From Phoronis australis (Eukaryota > Phoronida > Phoronidae), in contig NMRA01000468.1 in assembly GCA_002633005.1 (NCBI GenBank), positions 159,152-223,151 of the forward strand: DNA of 64,000 nt, in the 5' to 3' direction. This document shows positions 24,001-32,104 of this stretch, piece after piece. A model generated the notes under the pieces. The model saw only the letters and a list, made by a program, of their open reading frames with translations, searched no databases and was not told the DNA's origin. The position numbers and the translations under genes were made by a program. Numbering within the stretch: position 1 is the stretch's first letter; every line of letters begins with the position of its first letter.

Positions 24001-27000
24001 CATTAAAAAGAGGCTGCACAGAACACATAAAACTTAGGTCGTTTGTTTTATTATTTTACAAATGTTCAGTAGACAATGAATTATTCTATGTATCCTGTTA
24101 AGAAGACATTTGTACAGGTTGTAGGACTGGGCTTGAATCAGTGCAGCACATTTACCAGCGCAGTATACACAAAGAATTAGCTGATCAACGCATTGTTGCA
24201 ACTGAAGGGCATCAATGTGGAACTATAAGTAAAAGACAATAGCGATGAGGGGACCAATTTGTGCCCTCGTTGGGAGACCCAGCATGCATTGCTCAGACCT
24301 CATTTTTCTAACCAATCAAGACCCAGAACGGATCGGAGTTCTTTAGTCTTTAGGTAAAAGGTGGATAGCTTTGATTTCCCTTCAAAAAAGAGCAACATGT
24401 GTTACATGTTCTTACTTATAATGATGACAGGACAATTCCTGTGGCTTTCCTCAGGTTGTTTTGAGACTCCGCTCTAGAACAAACTGAGTTCATTTCCACC
24501 AGACAGACCAGCTGAGGATAATCACCAAAAAATGTAATGTCTGTGAGATACCACTGAGATACATTTGTTTATCAAAACATGTCAAATATGAGGACCAGGA
24601 TAGCCTTCACGCAAAAATGTATAAATATACAGCTTTGGAATGAGGTGGGTAAAAATATACCCAAATAAAATCTCAACATTTATGTCATTAAACACAAGTA
24701 GGTTTACTCTTGTTTGAGTAAAGTAAACAGGTTACTGATACTCACAAAACTACCATTGTAGCCTTATTCTGTAGCTAAACTTGCGGAGTAACAATATGAG
24801 TTAGATTAGATGGCCCAGAAATAGAGTGTCACCTATTAACCAATTTCTTTTTTCCACAATTCTTCAATCAAATGTTCTTCTTCCACTAGGTTGCGTAGTT
24901 TACAATACATTACTGTTATTGGATTCACAGCACTACAAATTTTTTGTGATTGATTTTCAGAAAATCGAATTTCTGAGCAAATTTTCCATTGGCAAAATTT
25001 TCATCATCTGCGTGAAGATGTCCGCAAAAATACCAAATGGCGTATGCACGTGTCACAAGCATACTATTTTCAAGCCGACAACAGACTTTTCCTTGTTACA
25101 AAAGTGAGAGAATTGTGAAAGAAAACAATATTTGTTTCCAGACAGTTTTTCACGAAAGGCAAGTGTCGAATGACCCACTCCCAAATTTTGAAAACACACC
25201 ATACAGTTCTTAGCTCCACATGTTGATATAAGATTAACGACCAGGTGATGAGTAGAATTACCTGGGCAGAATGAAATTTCGAGGTCTACATAAAATTTAC
25301 ATGCATCTCTCCATACACCTGTAGCCAGCTAGCTAGGACAACGACTGGTCAGCTAATGAATGTAGTTCCCAGAAATGCAGCACTGCAAACAATTCTGAGA
25401 ACACATCTTTGTGGGTTTTTTTTGTCTGGTAAGCAGTAATGATCTTCTGGCAATATGCGAACCAGTAAGTTCAGAAACTAAACAATTGGGGGGTTAGGGG
25501 GGGCGTGATCATCCTGACTGCGACCATATTTTATGTAATACATTCAGCAAGGGCACCAAAATGTTTGAGCGGAATGTTATTAAAACAGGAATCCACTGAC
25601 AATAATATTAATTAATCACTAAGTCATAAATAGATTAATGGGATTCAGTAAAAATTATGCATTCTAAGTCTCCAAGAACAAATGCTCATGCTTTGAACAT
25701 GCTCAGATGTATCAAAACATGAACAGTCACAGACAAAATCAGAATGTACAATAACTTAAACACTGTCATAATTTACTTAACACTGGGCAGAAAAACATCA
25801 TAGCAACAACTGGACAACAACACAAGCCACAAAAAGTCCAATAAACAGGCAAAATTTTCTCAATAAGAAATATCCCCAAGTTCACAGCACATCACTGCAA
25901 CCTGTCCACCCCTGCAAAATTGACATTATTCCATTGGTCATAAATCACCTGCATTTACAAGTAACAAAAGTTTAATAACCTGGAATGCCAGGGACACAAT
26001 ACCAGACCACTATAATGGTTATAGCTTGACATACCCTGGACTTCATCTCAGGGTACTGCTGCTCTGCGTACACAGCATAGGGTAGTGTGAGATAATGTTT
26101 CTTGGAAAATGACAATAATTGAAAAAAAAAATCCTAGAGGATACAGTGGAATTTCCATCAATTGCCAAAATAAGCAAATGGTTAAAGTGTACAGAGCTAG
26201 TCGTGGACGTTCTTTTGGATCAAATGCAAAAAGATTGTGTACGCAGTTCACTGATTTTTTGAATTCATATTCTTCAGCAAGAAAGTAAAGAATCCTTATT
26301 ATCCAGGAGATAACTTACAAGTGAGCAATTCATTGACTAAACTTGTCCTTGTCCTACAGCTCATAAAATCTCTCCAAGTTCACCTTAGTTTGTGAAGTTG
26401 AACAGTTGATTTCAGGGATTCATTTAATCAACTGAATCATCTCAAAGTCTCTCACCACAAGAATCAGCTTCCAAGAATCAACACAAACATCACCAACCAT
26501 ATAATTACTAAAGATTGGCTGATGATAAACTGACCACCTCATGACTACCTCATGACCAGTAATAGTCAACTATAATGCGGTAAGTCTTCCCTTGTTTGAG
26601 TACAACATGACCAACACGTGAAATTCGGTTTTGTCAAATTTTTTCACAAAAAAGAAGATTAAGAAAATTTTAGTCTATTACTAGCACAGTGTGTACTGTG
26701 TAAATGTCATAAAAACAACATTTGGTCAAGTTTCCGTTATTTAAGCAAAAGTCGACCTTCGAAAATAGAAGAAATGGAAATTTGGCAAACTAAGCGGAGA
26801 ATGACTGGTACATGGTCACAAACTGGCTAAAACCCGAACATTTTTACTATGAACGTGGACAGTTGCTTTCCCAGGCACATTGATGGCAGTTTGACTTACT
26901 GCAAAATTGCCAGCTTTACAAATAGCACTTCTGAAGCCAGATCCTTAACTTCCAAGTGCATCCATGCATAGAACAAGAGCACCTTTGTTTAACACCACCT

Positions 27001-30000
27001 TAATGAGTTTGATGCAGACAGTGAATGTGGTCTAATACCAATTTTCAGTTTGAAAGCAATATGAGGGTGGTGAGAAAACAAACTAAATGCTGGTGAAAAT
27101 GACCCTTCTGCCTAATCACAATTGTATGTAGCCTTCTCCACAACCTGTTTTGACTCGTTAGTGCGTTGGGTTTGAATTCTGTAGCAACAAGTTTGAAACC
27201 TAAGCAATGGGTTTCAAGTATTGGGAGATTAGTCATTTCTTAAGGAAATTACAACATTTTGGATTTTTAGTATCAGTTCAAAGTATTTATACCAAGACGT
27301 CTTAACACACAACTCCCAACAGTATGGACATGGACTTTCGAACATGTACATGAATTTTGTAATTCCAGTCGAGTTTGAATTTTCTTTTGCAGAGAACATT
27401 GTATTTTCTAACACGTTAAAGGTTTTTGCCACTGAAAAACTGCTAGGGTTTTCACTACACACAAACCTTCCATTTGTGATTACTACATATTCAGACACAA
27501 GCAAAGTCCAACACTTGATGCTACAGATGGTCAACTCATTGTACAATAACAATCAGATATCACATTTCATAACACAAGACTAAGGAAACAATACTTCAGA
27601 AGGGGAATGGGCTGCAGCCAACACAAACTAAACAAGTAGAGCTGGAACGAAGCATGCATGAAGCTCCAAGGTCAATTTTCGTTTAACCTTTGCAGGAAGA
27701 AATCATCTACAGAATTGTAAGTTTCTGCTGATAACGACAACAGTCATTCGCAGGAGTTCCACATTTTTAGAACCAGTTTTTTTCCGCTGAAGAACAGGCA
27801 TCAAACTTGTTCTCAAAACCTGGGGTCCCTGTAAGTAACTACAGTAGAATCTCTTTTAATTTTCATTCAAGTGACCATGCTTTGAGGTTCTGAGCGTAAC
27901 ATCCAACCTTGATTGTTTAGATTCTAGATTTAATTGCCATGGAAAACAGAAACAACACAAAGGAACCTCAGTCCGAGTGTGGGCCATTTCACTTAGCGTG
28001 GTTAAAAGATGCACTGTTGGACTTCACAACTTTCACCATAAGATTTCCACTGGTTCCAGTGCACAAATCAAATATTTTTACAGTCAACATTATACAATTT
28101 AGATTCATTCATTGCCACTTTTTACATATTTAGAAGGACGCTAAAAGATTCCGATTTTTCATGCGTCAAGAGAGAGAAATTCTTTTCACTACACGTCAAG
28201 AGAAATTCTTTTACACCCAACAGAAAAAGACATGCCTCAGTCATTTCGTACAAGCCAATCAATTTCATAAGGCTATTCATCCGGACAAGATGAACCTGGT
28301 AATTCTCTGCAAACCGTTCTATTGTGCACGAACATTTCTAACTGTTTTTGTCAACAGTTCTTTTTAACGCTCCTGCTGTCTAACTTGTTTGAATAACAAG
28401 ACATACATTCAATATCCCGGACAAAAACTTGACAAGTCAAACAAACGTTGCTATGTTCAGATATGACAGCTTTTGATTCTGGCTATGAATTAGGAAATTT
28501 AAAGTATATGGATTTGACTGTAAGGCCAAGCCTCTGAACTGAAAAAAAAACTTGCAACAAAACATTTCGCACATGATCAGCCAACCGAGTTAACAAGGAT
28601 CACCAAGAGCCAAGTAAATGACATCAGAGTCATCCTTTCTGTTAGTTAGATAGTTCGCTAATCAGAATTGTTGCATAGCCAACCTCTGTGAAATGTGACA
28701 ATGAACTTACAATGATAAAGCATGACTTGAGGATCAAGTTAGTGCCCAGATGCAGCAGCTCATAAAGACAAAACCCTACAAGTGCCTGGCCTTGGAATGA
28801 CCAATGACAAAAAAGAGCAAAAATATCCAGGAGGCGTATCATTCCACAAATAAAATAGATAGAAATATTTTTGTGCTGTAAAACTTAACTCAAATAAAGG
28901 TTTTTGCATAACAAAGTCAAAATAATGATAAAAAAGAGACAAAAAGAGAGGAAATTCGAAACCAAATAAGAGAAAATCTAAACCAAAAAAGAGGAAATCC
29001 TATTAAAACAAGAAAATTCCTAGCTCAAAAGTGCATTCAATCCTACAGAACCCAATTCTAGCAACTAGCACATAGCACCTAAAAGCTAGGCTCCAGCAAA
29101 ACAACAACAGGCGCTTTTCAATTGAATGGTTAGCACCACTTGAAAAACCTAATACGTGAAACATTAATTTACAATCAAGTGATCACTATCCAGCAAGAAT
29201 ATCCTCTGTTTCAATTCAAATATTCTGCATTCAGGAGTGGATCCAAGAGGGTTTCAAAGGGTCCACACACCCCTCCCCCCAGGTCAGCCACTTTTGTATA
29301 ACTATAACTAGACCTCACTCTAGTATTGACCCTGGGTCACCCCCTGCCAGTGATAATACATCATTCTATTGACTGTGCACGTGTAGTTACTAATCATCAA
29401 TGGTACTCACTCAACATAATATGGTATTCCTTCACTTGTAATAGCTTGGCTCCACCCAGGGGGCAAATCTACAAAGCAAAAACATTGAGTCATTAAATAT
29501 TTTTCAATGTCCCAACCAGCAGAATGTTAATGGAGAACACTTTGACAACAGTCAAGGATTTTTAAAACGTGTAACGAATAAAAACGATGAGATTTTTTAT
29601 GACAGATCATATCAAGCGCTGGTTCATTTTACAAGAACCGAAGACAATTACTATATAATTTAGTTTTGTTTCACAGAAAACGGGTCCTAACATTGGGAAA
29701 TACTCTTAACCTCGAACACATGTAAACAACTGGAAATTTTATAAATCAAAATAACTTCCAAAATTCAGGTGCGGACGATTTGAGTGGATTGCTCCAATTA
29801 ATATTCAACTAAAGTTTGGAAGTGATGCAATAAAACGAATCACTGTGCATCCTTTTCTAAAAAATGGCTATAAACATACGGTCAAAGAAACTTACTTTGC
29901 CACGGCTAAAATTGGATACAGCTAAGTCTCTACTCAGGTGAGAAGTGGTTTTTGGGCTTGCAAAGACCTTACAATTGATAATTGAATACGACCACGCTTG

Positions 30001-31192
30001 GCTCAAAAAATGCTCCCCCTCCCCCTGTATTATGACAAGCCCACTTGTAGACCCTTAAACCAATAATAAACAGTAAGTTCTTTCAAAGTTCAGAAATCAA
30101 ATTAAATTTGTCAAAGGAAAAATTATCAGACAATTTTTTTAATAAGTGGTCCAAATCTAACGTTTTTGAAGCCTGAAGTCAATTTTCAGAAATGCATTCA
30201 ATATGGTAGTTTAAGATGAACTTTCTCCTGAGTGATCGCAACAAATTATCCTTCAGGCCGAGAAACCCTAAAGAGGGGGAAAGGATGGGTCCCATTACTG
30301 GTTCCCAAGTTTTTTGGCCCTTTTCCCCCATTCCCCCAAATTCGTTTCGATCTCAGTCCCAATAGATCTCAATTACCACCCACATTTCCCGAACCACAGC
30401 TGCAAAAGGGCCTGATCACGATTGCCAAAAAAACGTTCCCCCCCCCTCTACTCCCCTGAGGAGCAACAGCTCATTACCCTTTGTGAATTAGAAAATCAGA
30501 TATGACCAAATGAATAATCACTTTTCAGCCAAGGTCAGCCTGATAAAACATCAATCAAAACTAATCCTGTGCAGGTGAATAACAGTATTTAGGAAACTAA
30601 TGGTAAGTGAACAATCAGTGGTCAACAGGTGGGAGTAAAAATATATGCTGGCATGACTTGGGAGACATGCAAGCTTGTGGTTGACTAAAGTGTTACGTCA
30701 CCAGCACAACGTGCGGAGTTAAGAAAATGTTTGGGTGACTCTGTGATGACTCAGCCGTAAGTCATTTGCTTGTCTGATAAACTGTCAGTTGGTGGATACT
30801 GCGATATTGTGATTGTGAACATTAAATTAGATTGTCCAGACAAGAAGTCTACGGGAATGAGTGAAACTATACGAAACTCATTCTACGTTCCCTGAAATCT
30901 ATGGACTTTGGCTTTAATCAAAAATGGAAACTCACCGTCCGGCATATCCAATCCATCTTGAACGGGTTCGCCGATCGGATGAACCCATGTTGTCGTACGG
31001 GATCTGTCGCTGAAAACAGAAACGTGAAATAACAGGTCAGTTGTCGTGTAACTCATAAGAACTTCGATGCAAAAATAGATCACTCCATTTAACTTATACT
31101 TACTCTATAAAAAACACCCTGCCATCAGACATAACCCCGAAATCCCAGTCCTGGGGCAGAGGTTCTTGAACCAAGCTCTCAAGCCCCGCCAT
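1..31192 (-). CDS. PLEKHA5/7-like: PLEKHA5/PLEKHA7-like WW-WW-PH protein, spliced gene, 3' end beyond base 1
   Basis: Spliced coding exons run from the ATG at 31190-31192 down to the window edge. About 1,130 codons are visible: WW1 (residues about 10-45), WW2 (about 55-85), a 316-residue Pro/His-rich insert, a PH domain (about 434-530), a Pro-rich region and a segment beginning HEELVLLLIELRR. The order WW-WW-PH is that of PLEKHA5 and PLEKHA7, cytoplasmic adaptors that bind phosphoinositides through PH; PLEKHA7 works at adherens junctions. All junction phases agree (2,1,2,2,2,1,0,2,0,1,1,0,0). PLEKHA5 and PLEKHA7 cannot be told apart here and the gene may precede their split. The C-terminal coiled-coil part is missing from the window. 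Confidence 0.88.
244..336 (-). CDS. PLEKHA5/7-like: PLEKHA-like exon 13: start of conserved C-terminal segment
   Basis: The 93-base exon (phase 0 in and out) encodes SRYINGHRLSITAEDLLGKS. The LSITAEDLLGK / HEELVLLLIELRR join resembles the segment just before the PLEKHA5/6/7 coiled coil. The acceptor is CATAAAG and the donor TCG|GTGAGT. Confidence 0.8.
337..1502 (-). other. PLEKHA-like intron between exons 12 and 13 (3' part)
   Basis: AT-rich, apart from the 15-base minisatellite; no exon or structured RNA seen except the possible 18-base microexon at its upstream edge. Confidence 0.6.
1226..1373. repeat. 15-base minisatellite, about 10 copies
   Basis: Unit GACTGTTTTGAACAT with single-base variants (A/G at position 2 of the triplet, C for T). 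It lies in a PLEKHA-like intron. The ORFs seen across it are artefacts of a repeat unit divisible by three. Confidence 0.95.
1503..1520 (-). CDS. possible 18-base microexon (SVPGSR)
   Basis: A strong donor (CGG|GTAAGTCAC) ends a stretch that would be an 18-base phase-0 exon if the AACAG just upstream is the acceptor. That acceptor lacks a pyrimidine tract. Longer versions starting at ATAG or GTAG meet a stop in the required frame, or need phase 2. The neighbouring exons also join in frame without it. Confidence 0.22.
1725..1795 (-). CDS. PLEKHA5/7-like: PLEKHA-like exon 12: short linker exon
   Basis: The 71-base exon (phase 1 in, 0 out) encodes GARSNHPIQTVREDPSMPES and QVV. The acceptor is AATTTAG and the donor GTATGT. 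It fits the frame of both neighbours but has no family signature. Confidence 0.62.
2127..2720 (-). CDS. PLEKHA5/7-like: PLEKHA-like exon 11: low-complexity region with internal duplication
   Basis: The 594-base exon (phase 1 in and out, skippable in frame) encodes a Ser/Gln-rich stretch in which a unit like SSQNGQSTTQSYLQKER is followed by SVQNGRTEQQLYLQERR, an apparent internal duplication. It then continues with IKEVKCKGILKK and a Ser/Pro/Arg-rich end. The donor is G|GTTAGT. No domain is recognised; these residues are probably disordered. Confidence 0.78.
2721..3771 (-). other. PLEKHA-like intron between exons 10 and 11
   Basis: No convincing exon or repeat. ORFs here are short and have no family features. 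Confidence 0.55.
3772..3838 (-). CDS. PLEKHA5/7-like: PLEKHA-like exon 10: short charged segment
   Basis: The 67-base exon (phase 0 in, 1 out) encodes DQKGDVARRQEGGRDPHSRH. Support is the frame-correct fit, a TATTAG acceptor and a CAG|GTAAGT donor. The sequence has no recognisable domain. Confidence 0.65.
4195..4600. repeat. degenerate repeat array, CTTGTGTCTGATTGGTCA units
   Basis: About twelve diverged copies of a unit of roughly 30 bases carrying CTTGTGTCTGATTGGTC(A)ATGT and AATCATC. It lies in the intron between PLEKHA-like exons 9 and 10. Each unit carries ATTGGT or TTGGTC, the complement of a CCAAT-like motif. Confidence 0.8.
5380..6277 (-). CDS. PLEKHA5/7-like: PLEKHA-like exon 9: long Pro-rich region with tandem donors
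   Basis: The 898-base exon starts (phase 2) so that PH is followed by DPNMEKEFNRTDGDG, resembling the DMEKVE segment after PH in PLEKHA5. It continues with short internal repeats (GRPLSEHYP / GRPLSDHYP; YPDNIRGQ / HPDNGRGQ), a PIYENV tyrosine motif, the SH3-ligand-like PPPSRPPLP and a conserved-looking FIDRLAHDLAKQK block. Two consensus donors lie 15 bases apart (exon end at 5380 or 5395), both phase 0. Confidence 0.85.
6927..7444. mobile_element. non-autonomous DNA transposon, family member 1 (518 bases)
   Basis: The element starts CAGGGCTTGGAATGACC and ends GGAAAATTCCAAGCCCTG, so the ends form inverted repeats. It is flanked by the 6-base direct repeat AACTAT (6921-6926 and 7445-7450). The interior is AT-rich with repeated GCGGAAA motifs and no coding capacity. 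Two diverged relatives lie at 28787-29024 and 37894-38113. Confidence 0.72.
7838..8066 (+). repeat. dispersed repeat, copy A
   Basis: Shares with 9738-9960, in the same orientation, the blocks CACCCATTGT-x-TACTCCCAG, AAGTGCTT-x-GTAATTT and ATTTTATTTGACTGGGTCCA-x-AAC. Identity of the mobile family is unknown. Confidence 0.6.
9738..9960 (+). repeat. dispersed repeat, copy B
   Basis: Diverged counterpart of 7838-8066 in the same intron, with GTACCCATTGTGTGCTCCCA, CGAAGTGCTTAGTAATTT and ATTTTATTTGACTGGGTCCA. The two may be separate insertions of one family or an old duplication. Confidence 0.6.
10124..10233 (-). CDS. PLEKHA5/7-like: PLEKHA-like exon 8: end of PH domain with C-terminal helix
   Basis: The 110-base exon (phase 0 in, 2 out) encodes MRTYYFAADSQEDMKKWMNA, the last strand and the C-terminal helix with its conserved tryptophan. 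The join FAFK-AQHANMRTYYF needs nothing from the assembly gap at 10280-10451, which falls in the intron, although a short alternative exon could be hidden in it. The donor is AA|GTAAGG. Confidence 0.92.
10280..10451. other. assembly gap (run of N)
   Basis: About 172 unknown bases between PH exons 7 and 8 of the PLEKHA-like gene, in the intron. The run length may be arbitrary. Confidence 0.99.
10452..10520 (+). mobile_element. tRNA-like SINE remnant at the gap edge
   Basis: The first bases after the N run read TGGTAACGCACGCGCTCT, then GAGTTCGAGTCTTTGG, which looks like a B box. The A-box half would lie in the gap. A repeat at this place would also explain why assembly broke here. Confidence 0.45.
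10835..10935 (-). CDS. PLEKHA5/7-like: PLEKHA-like exon 7: middle of PH domain
   Basis: The 101-base exon (phase 1 in, 0 out) encodes PDEQHTLGSILLPSYKINPC and then SEDSINKKFAFK, the beta-4 to beta-6 part of the PH fold. LGSI-LPSY is typical of PLEKHA family PH domains. The acceptor is TTTTTCAG and the donor AAA|GTAAGT. Confidence 0.92.
11369..11517 (-). CDS. PLEKHA5/7-like: PLEKHA-like exon 6: N-terminal half of PH domain
   Basis: The exon encodes a short basic linker and the first PH strands: MRGWLQKQDSTGLKSWKKRW followed by FVLSDFCLFYYK. The K-x(n)-KKR pattern between the beta-1 and beta-2 strands is the usual phosphoinositide-binding signature. Phase 2 in, phase 1 out, 149 bases, donor G|GTGAGTAG. 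Confidence 0.93.
11813..12760 (-). CDS. PLEKHA5/7-like: PLEKHA-like exon 5: 948-base Pro/His/Arg-rich in-frame exon
   Basis: The exon is open for 316 codons, with a TTTCAG acceptor and an AA|GTAAGA donor, phase 2 on both sides, so it can be skipped without changing frame. It encodes a low-complexity stretch rich in P, H, G, R and S, with loose repeats around SRPDG, SRPEG, PHRQ and GPQD, then a Ser/Pro run (PSPSSPTSPSSTKTPPS) and a basic end (KRPSRYRRGSGKHK). No folded domain is visible. Skipping it joins WW2 to the PH exon through NET-R-VLDR. It is probably a disordered linker with SH3/WW-type proline ligands. Confidence 0.8.
12761..15027 (-). other. PLEKHA-like intron between exons 4 and 5
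   Basis: AT-rich; includes a C10 run near 14570 and a diverged TTTCACTCGTCCACCATATT / CCATAAATTAGTGAGA segment near 14955 that recurs near 52540-52670. No exon found. Confidence 0.55.
15028..15108 (-). CDS. PLEKHA5/7-like: PLEKHA-like exon 4: second half of WW2
   Basis: The 81-base exon (phase 2 in and out) encodes HISRQTSFVHPITLEAT and a short linker. The second signature position is phenylalanine, not tryptophan (SFVHP), so WW2 is a divergent type, as I recall also being the case in PLEKHA5. It lies 14.3 kb from exon 3, and its identity rests on the frame-correct join YYV-D-HISRQTSFVHP. The acceptor is TTTTCAG and the donor AG|GTATGT. Confidence 0.82.
15751..15912. mobile_element. 160-base foldback (hairpin) element
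   Basis: The left arm (TAGATTATTACATG... to ...GAGAATTATCGCCCGAG) is nearly the reverse complement of the right arm (CCCGAGGGTGATAATTCTC... to ...CATGTAATAATCTA), with a loop of about 10 bases. Arms are about 75 bases with a few mismatches. No ORF is present. This is the layout of a foldback MITE. Confidence 0.75.
16489..16559 (+). mobile_element. tRNA-derived SINE head
   Basis: TGGTGTAGTGG (16495-16505) fits the polymerase III A box and GGTTCGACCCC (16538-16548) the B box, with about 33 bases between the two boxes. The region does not fold as a full modern tRNA with a clear anticodon arm. A 22-base palindrome (GTTATCTC ACTAGT GAGATAAC) follows about 10 bases later, so it may be part of a longer composite element. 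Confidence 0.6.
18786..18960. repeat. 28-base minisatellite, about 6 copies
   Basis: Unit ATACTCCCTCACCACAACTG followed by GCCAGGAG, with alternating ACTACAACTGGCCAGT and ACCACAACTGGACAGG variants, suggesting higher-order duplication of pairs. It lies in the 14-kb intron between the two WW2 exons. Confidence 0.92.
19464..19811. repeat. 49-base tandem array, 7 copies
   Basis: Near-identical units containing GTTTGCAGTGTGTAGATGTC and CTCAACATTTGGTAAAGATC repeat at exactly 49 bases (19481, 19530, 19579, 19628, 19677, 19726, 19775). Very low divergence points to recent expansion. A single diverged copy of the same sequence with its left flank (GATTAAGAAAA-TTCAGTCTATTA) lies at about 26658-26732. 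Confidence 0.95.
21513..22289 (-). mobile_element. LINE ORF1-containing insertion with 17-base target-site duplication
   Basis: On the minus strand, about 220 codons from 22160 encode an L1/Tx1-type ORF1 protein: a basic N-terminus (MMGRSKQKK), a Leu/Glu-rich coiled coil (about residues 35-95), NLRFGGIQES and FERVHRTG of the RRM region, and a basic C-terminal domain. The identical 17-base sequence CAGAATGGAAAAGAGTT lies on both sides (21513-21529 and 22273-22289). The left copy abuts a run of T, i.e. a poly-A tail on the element strand. The element stops in ORF1 and has no ORF2. One base (21538) is N. Confidence 0.82.
26658..26732 (+). repeat. single-copy relative of the 49-base array
   Basis: Reads GATTAAGAAAATTTTAGTCT, then GTGTGTACTGTGTAAATGTC and AACAACATTTGGTCAAG, aligning to the left flank and first unit of the 19464 array. 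It indicates that the array grew inside an older dispersed repeat. Confidence 0.6.
28787..29024. mobile_element. non-autonomous DNA transposon, family member 2 (decayed)
   Basis: It begins GGCCTTGGAATGACCAATGACAAAAA, like the 6927 element, and ends in AGAAAATTCCTAG. The interior has repeated GAGGAAAT-type motifs shared with the 37894 copy. The termini are eroded. Confidence 0.5.
29411..29468 (-). CDS. PLEKHA5/7-like: PLEKHA-like exon 3: first half of WW2
   Basis: The 58-base exon (phase 1 in, phase 2 out) encodes LPPGWSQAITSEGIPYYV. This is the LPxGW start and the YY strand of a second WW domain. The acceptor is CTTTGTAG and the donor GA|GTGAGT. Confidence 0.87.
30936..31009 (-). CDS. PLEKHA5/7-like: PLEKHA-like exon 2: second half of WW1
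   Basis: The acceptor is TTTTCAG and the donor G|GTGAG, phase 2 in and phase 1 out, 74 bases. It encodes DRSRTTTWVHPIGEPV: the second WW signature tryptophan followed by the HP pair. Joined to exon 1 it gives the continuous strand VFFIDDRSRTTTW. WW domains of this class bind proline-rich peptides. Confidence 0.88.
31104..31192 (-). CDS. PLEKHA5/7-like: PLEKHA-like exon 1: start codon and first half of WW1
   Basis: The exon encodes MAGLESLVQEPLPQDWDFGV and then an MSDGRVFFI strand: the first WW tryptophan and the beta-1/beta-2 region. The ATG is preceded by A at -3 and followed by G, a good Kozak context. An in-frame TAG at 31226-31228, twelve codons upstream, rules out a longer N-terminus in this exon. 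The donor reads GA|GTAAGT, phase 2. The 5' UTR extends to higher coordinates to an undetermined point. Confidence 0.88.
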
Positions 31193-31870
31193 ATTGTTTT
31201 GGTAAACGGTCGGACGCACCTGTCCCTAGAGACATCTGGTGGACAGGTAAAGAACCCCCGAGATAAAAGCCGAATGCCACGGCTTCGCACCCGAGCCACC
31301 ACGGTGAAACAAAAATGCGTTAACTGAGTAACTGAAGAATACAGCTTGCATTCCAGTTCCATTACCGCAGTGACCTATTTAGTTGGAAGTGTTTGCGGTA
31401 AAGAAGAAAACCTAACCCGTGTGGCCGCCGACTACAGAATTTTAAGAATGACGCGAGAGGCCCAGGCCCAGAGTCACTGACTTCGAAGAACTCCGAAGTT
31501 GACAGGGACCTCGGCAGTGTGTACTCCAATAAATTCTTTTAACGAAATCGCTATTAAATAGTTAATGGCCAGAAGTTTCAGTGGTCATTGCTTCTGAAGT
31601 CGCAGGCTCTAGGACCGGGAAAAATCGGGGCGGCGCCGGGGCCGCCCGGCGCCGCCGGGGGACGGTAGTCACGAATGCCGGGCTGACCCGCAACTTCCCT
31701 CCGAAGGGTGCCTTTTCCAGCAATTAAGGATGTCTTTCTGACAATCTCCCACCAGTTAAAAGACATGAAACTGAACCACGTTTCAAGACTAAAGGGAGCC
31801 GTTAATCGTGACCCCGTGAAGCATGACAGCTGGATCCGGGCTTACCTCACCCGGGCCGTCTAAAAATGTC
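31193..31870 (-). promoter_or_regulatory. presumed promoter and 5' UTR of the PLEKHA-like gene, GC-rich
   Basis: Immediately upstream of the start codon the base composition changes to GC- and CpG-rich (about 31420-31870), unlike the AT-rich surroundings. A near-perfect GC hairpin, GGGGCGGCGCC...GGCGCCGCC, lies at about 31628-31663. No TATA box is evident next to it; a CpG-type promoter is the likely reading. The transcription start and any leader exon cannot be located. Confidence 0.45.
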
Positions 31871-31973
31871 CCAGTACTCTGAACTGAAAAGTTGACTAAA
31901 TTATGCATGGAAACCATTTTTACCATCCTCCGCTTTCTGCCATGCACAACGACTATGTTATCATTCAAGCCCT

Positions 31974-32104
31974 GGCATAGGCGGATTCAGGGGGGTTAAG
32001 GGTGTCCGGGCCCCCTTTTTCCATTGATTGTAATGATATCAAATCTAGAATTTTCAAATTGTTGACTGGGACCCCCTTAAAAATCCTGGATCCGCCCCTG
32101 CCCC
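31974..32104. mobile_element. short DNA-transposon-like element with GGCGGATYCAGG ends
   Basis: The left end GGCGGATTCAGGGGGG and the right end CCTGGATCCGCCCCTG are inverted copies; the middle contains GGGCCCCC and AT-rich DNA without an ORF. Sequences with similar ends occur at about 10625-10757 (ends GATCCGCCACTG) and 29233-29365 (starts CAGGAGTGGATCC), suggesting a dispersed family. Confidence 0.55.

Larger units (their letters stand above)
15109..29410 (-). other. 14.3-kb intron splitting WW2
   Basis: The largest PLEKHA-like intron. It holds the foldback element, the tRNA-type SINE, two minisatellite arrays, the LINE ORF1 insertion and a decayed MITE. I see no coding exon in it. Confidence 0.6.

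Noticed and set aside
31105-31362. 85-codon ORF (minus) overlapping exon 1
   Set aside because: Different frame from MAGLESLVQE...; the WW1 half reads only in the frame starting at 31192, which has an upstream stop and a good Kozak context.
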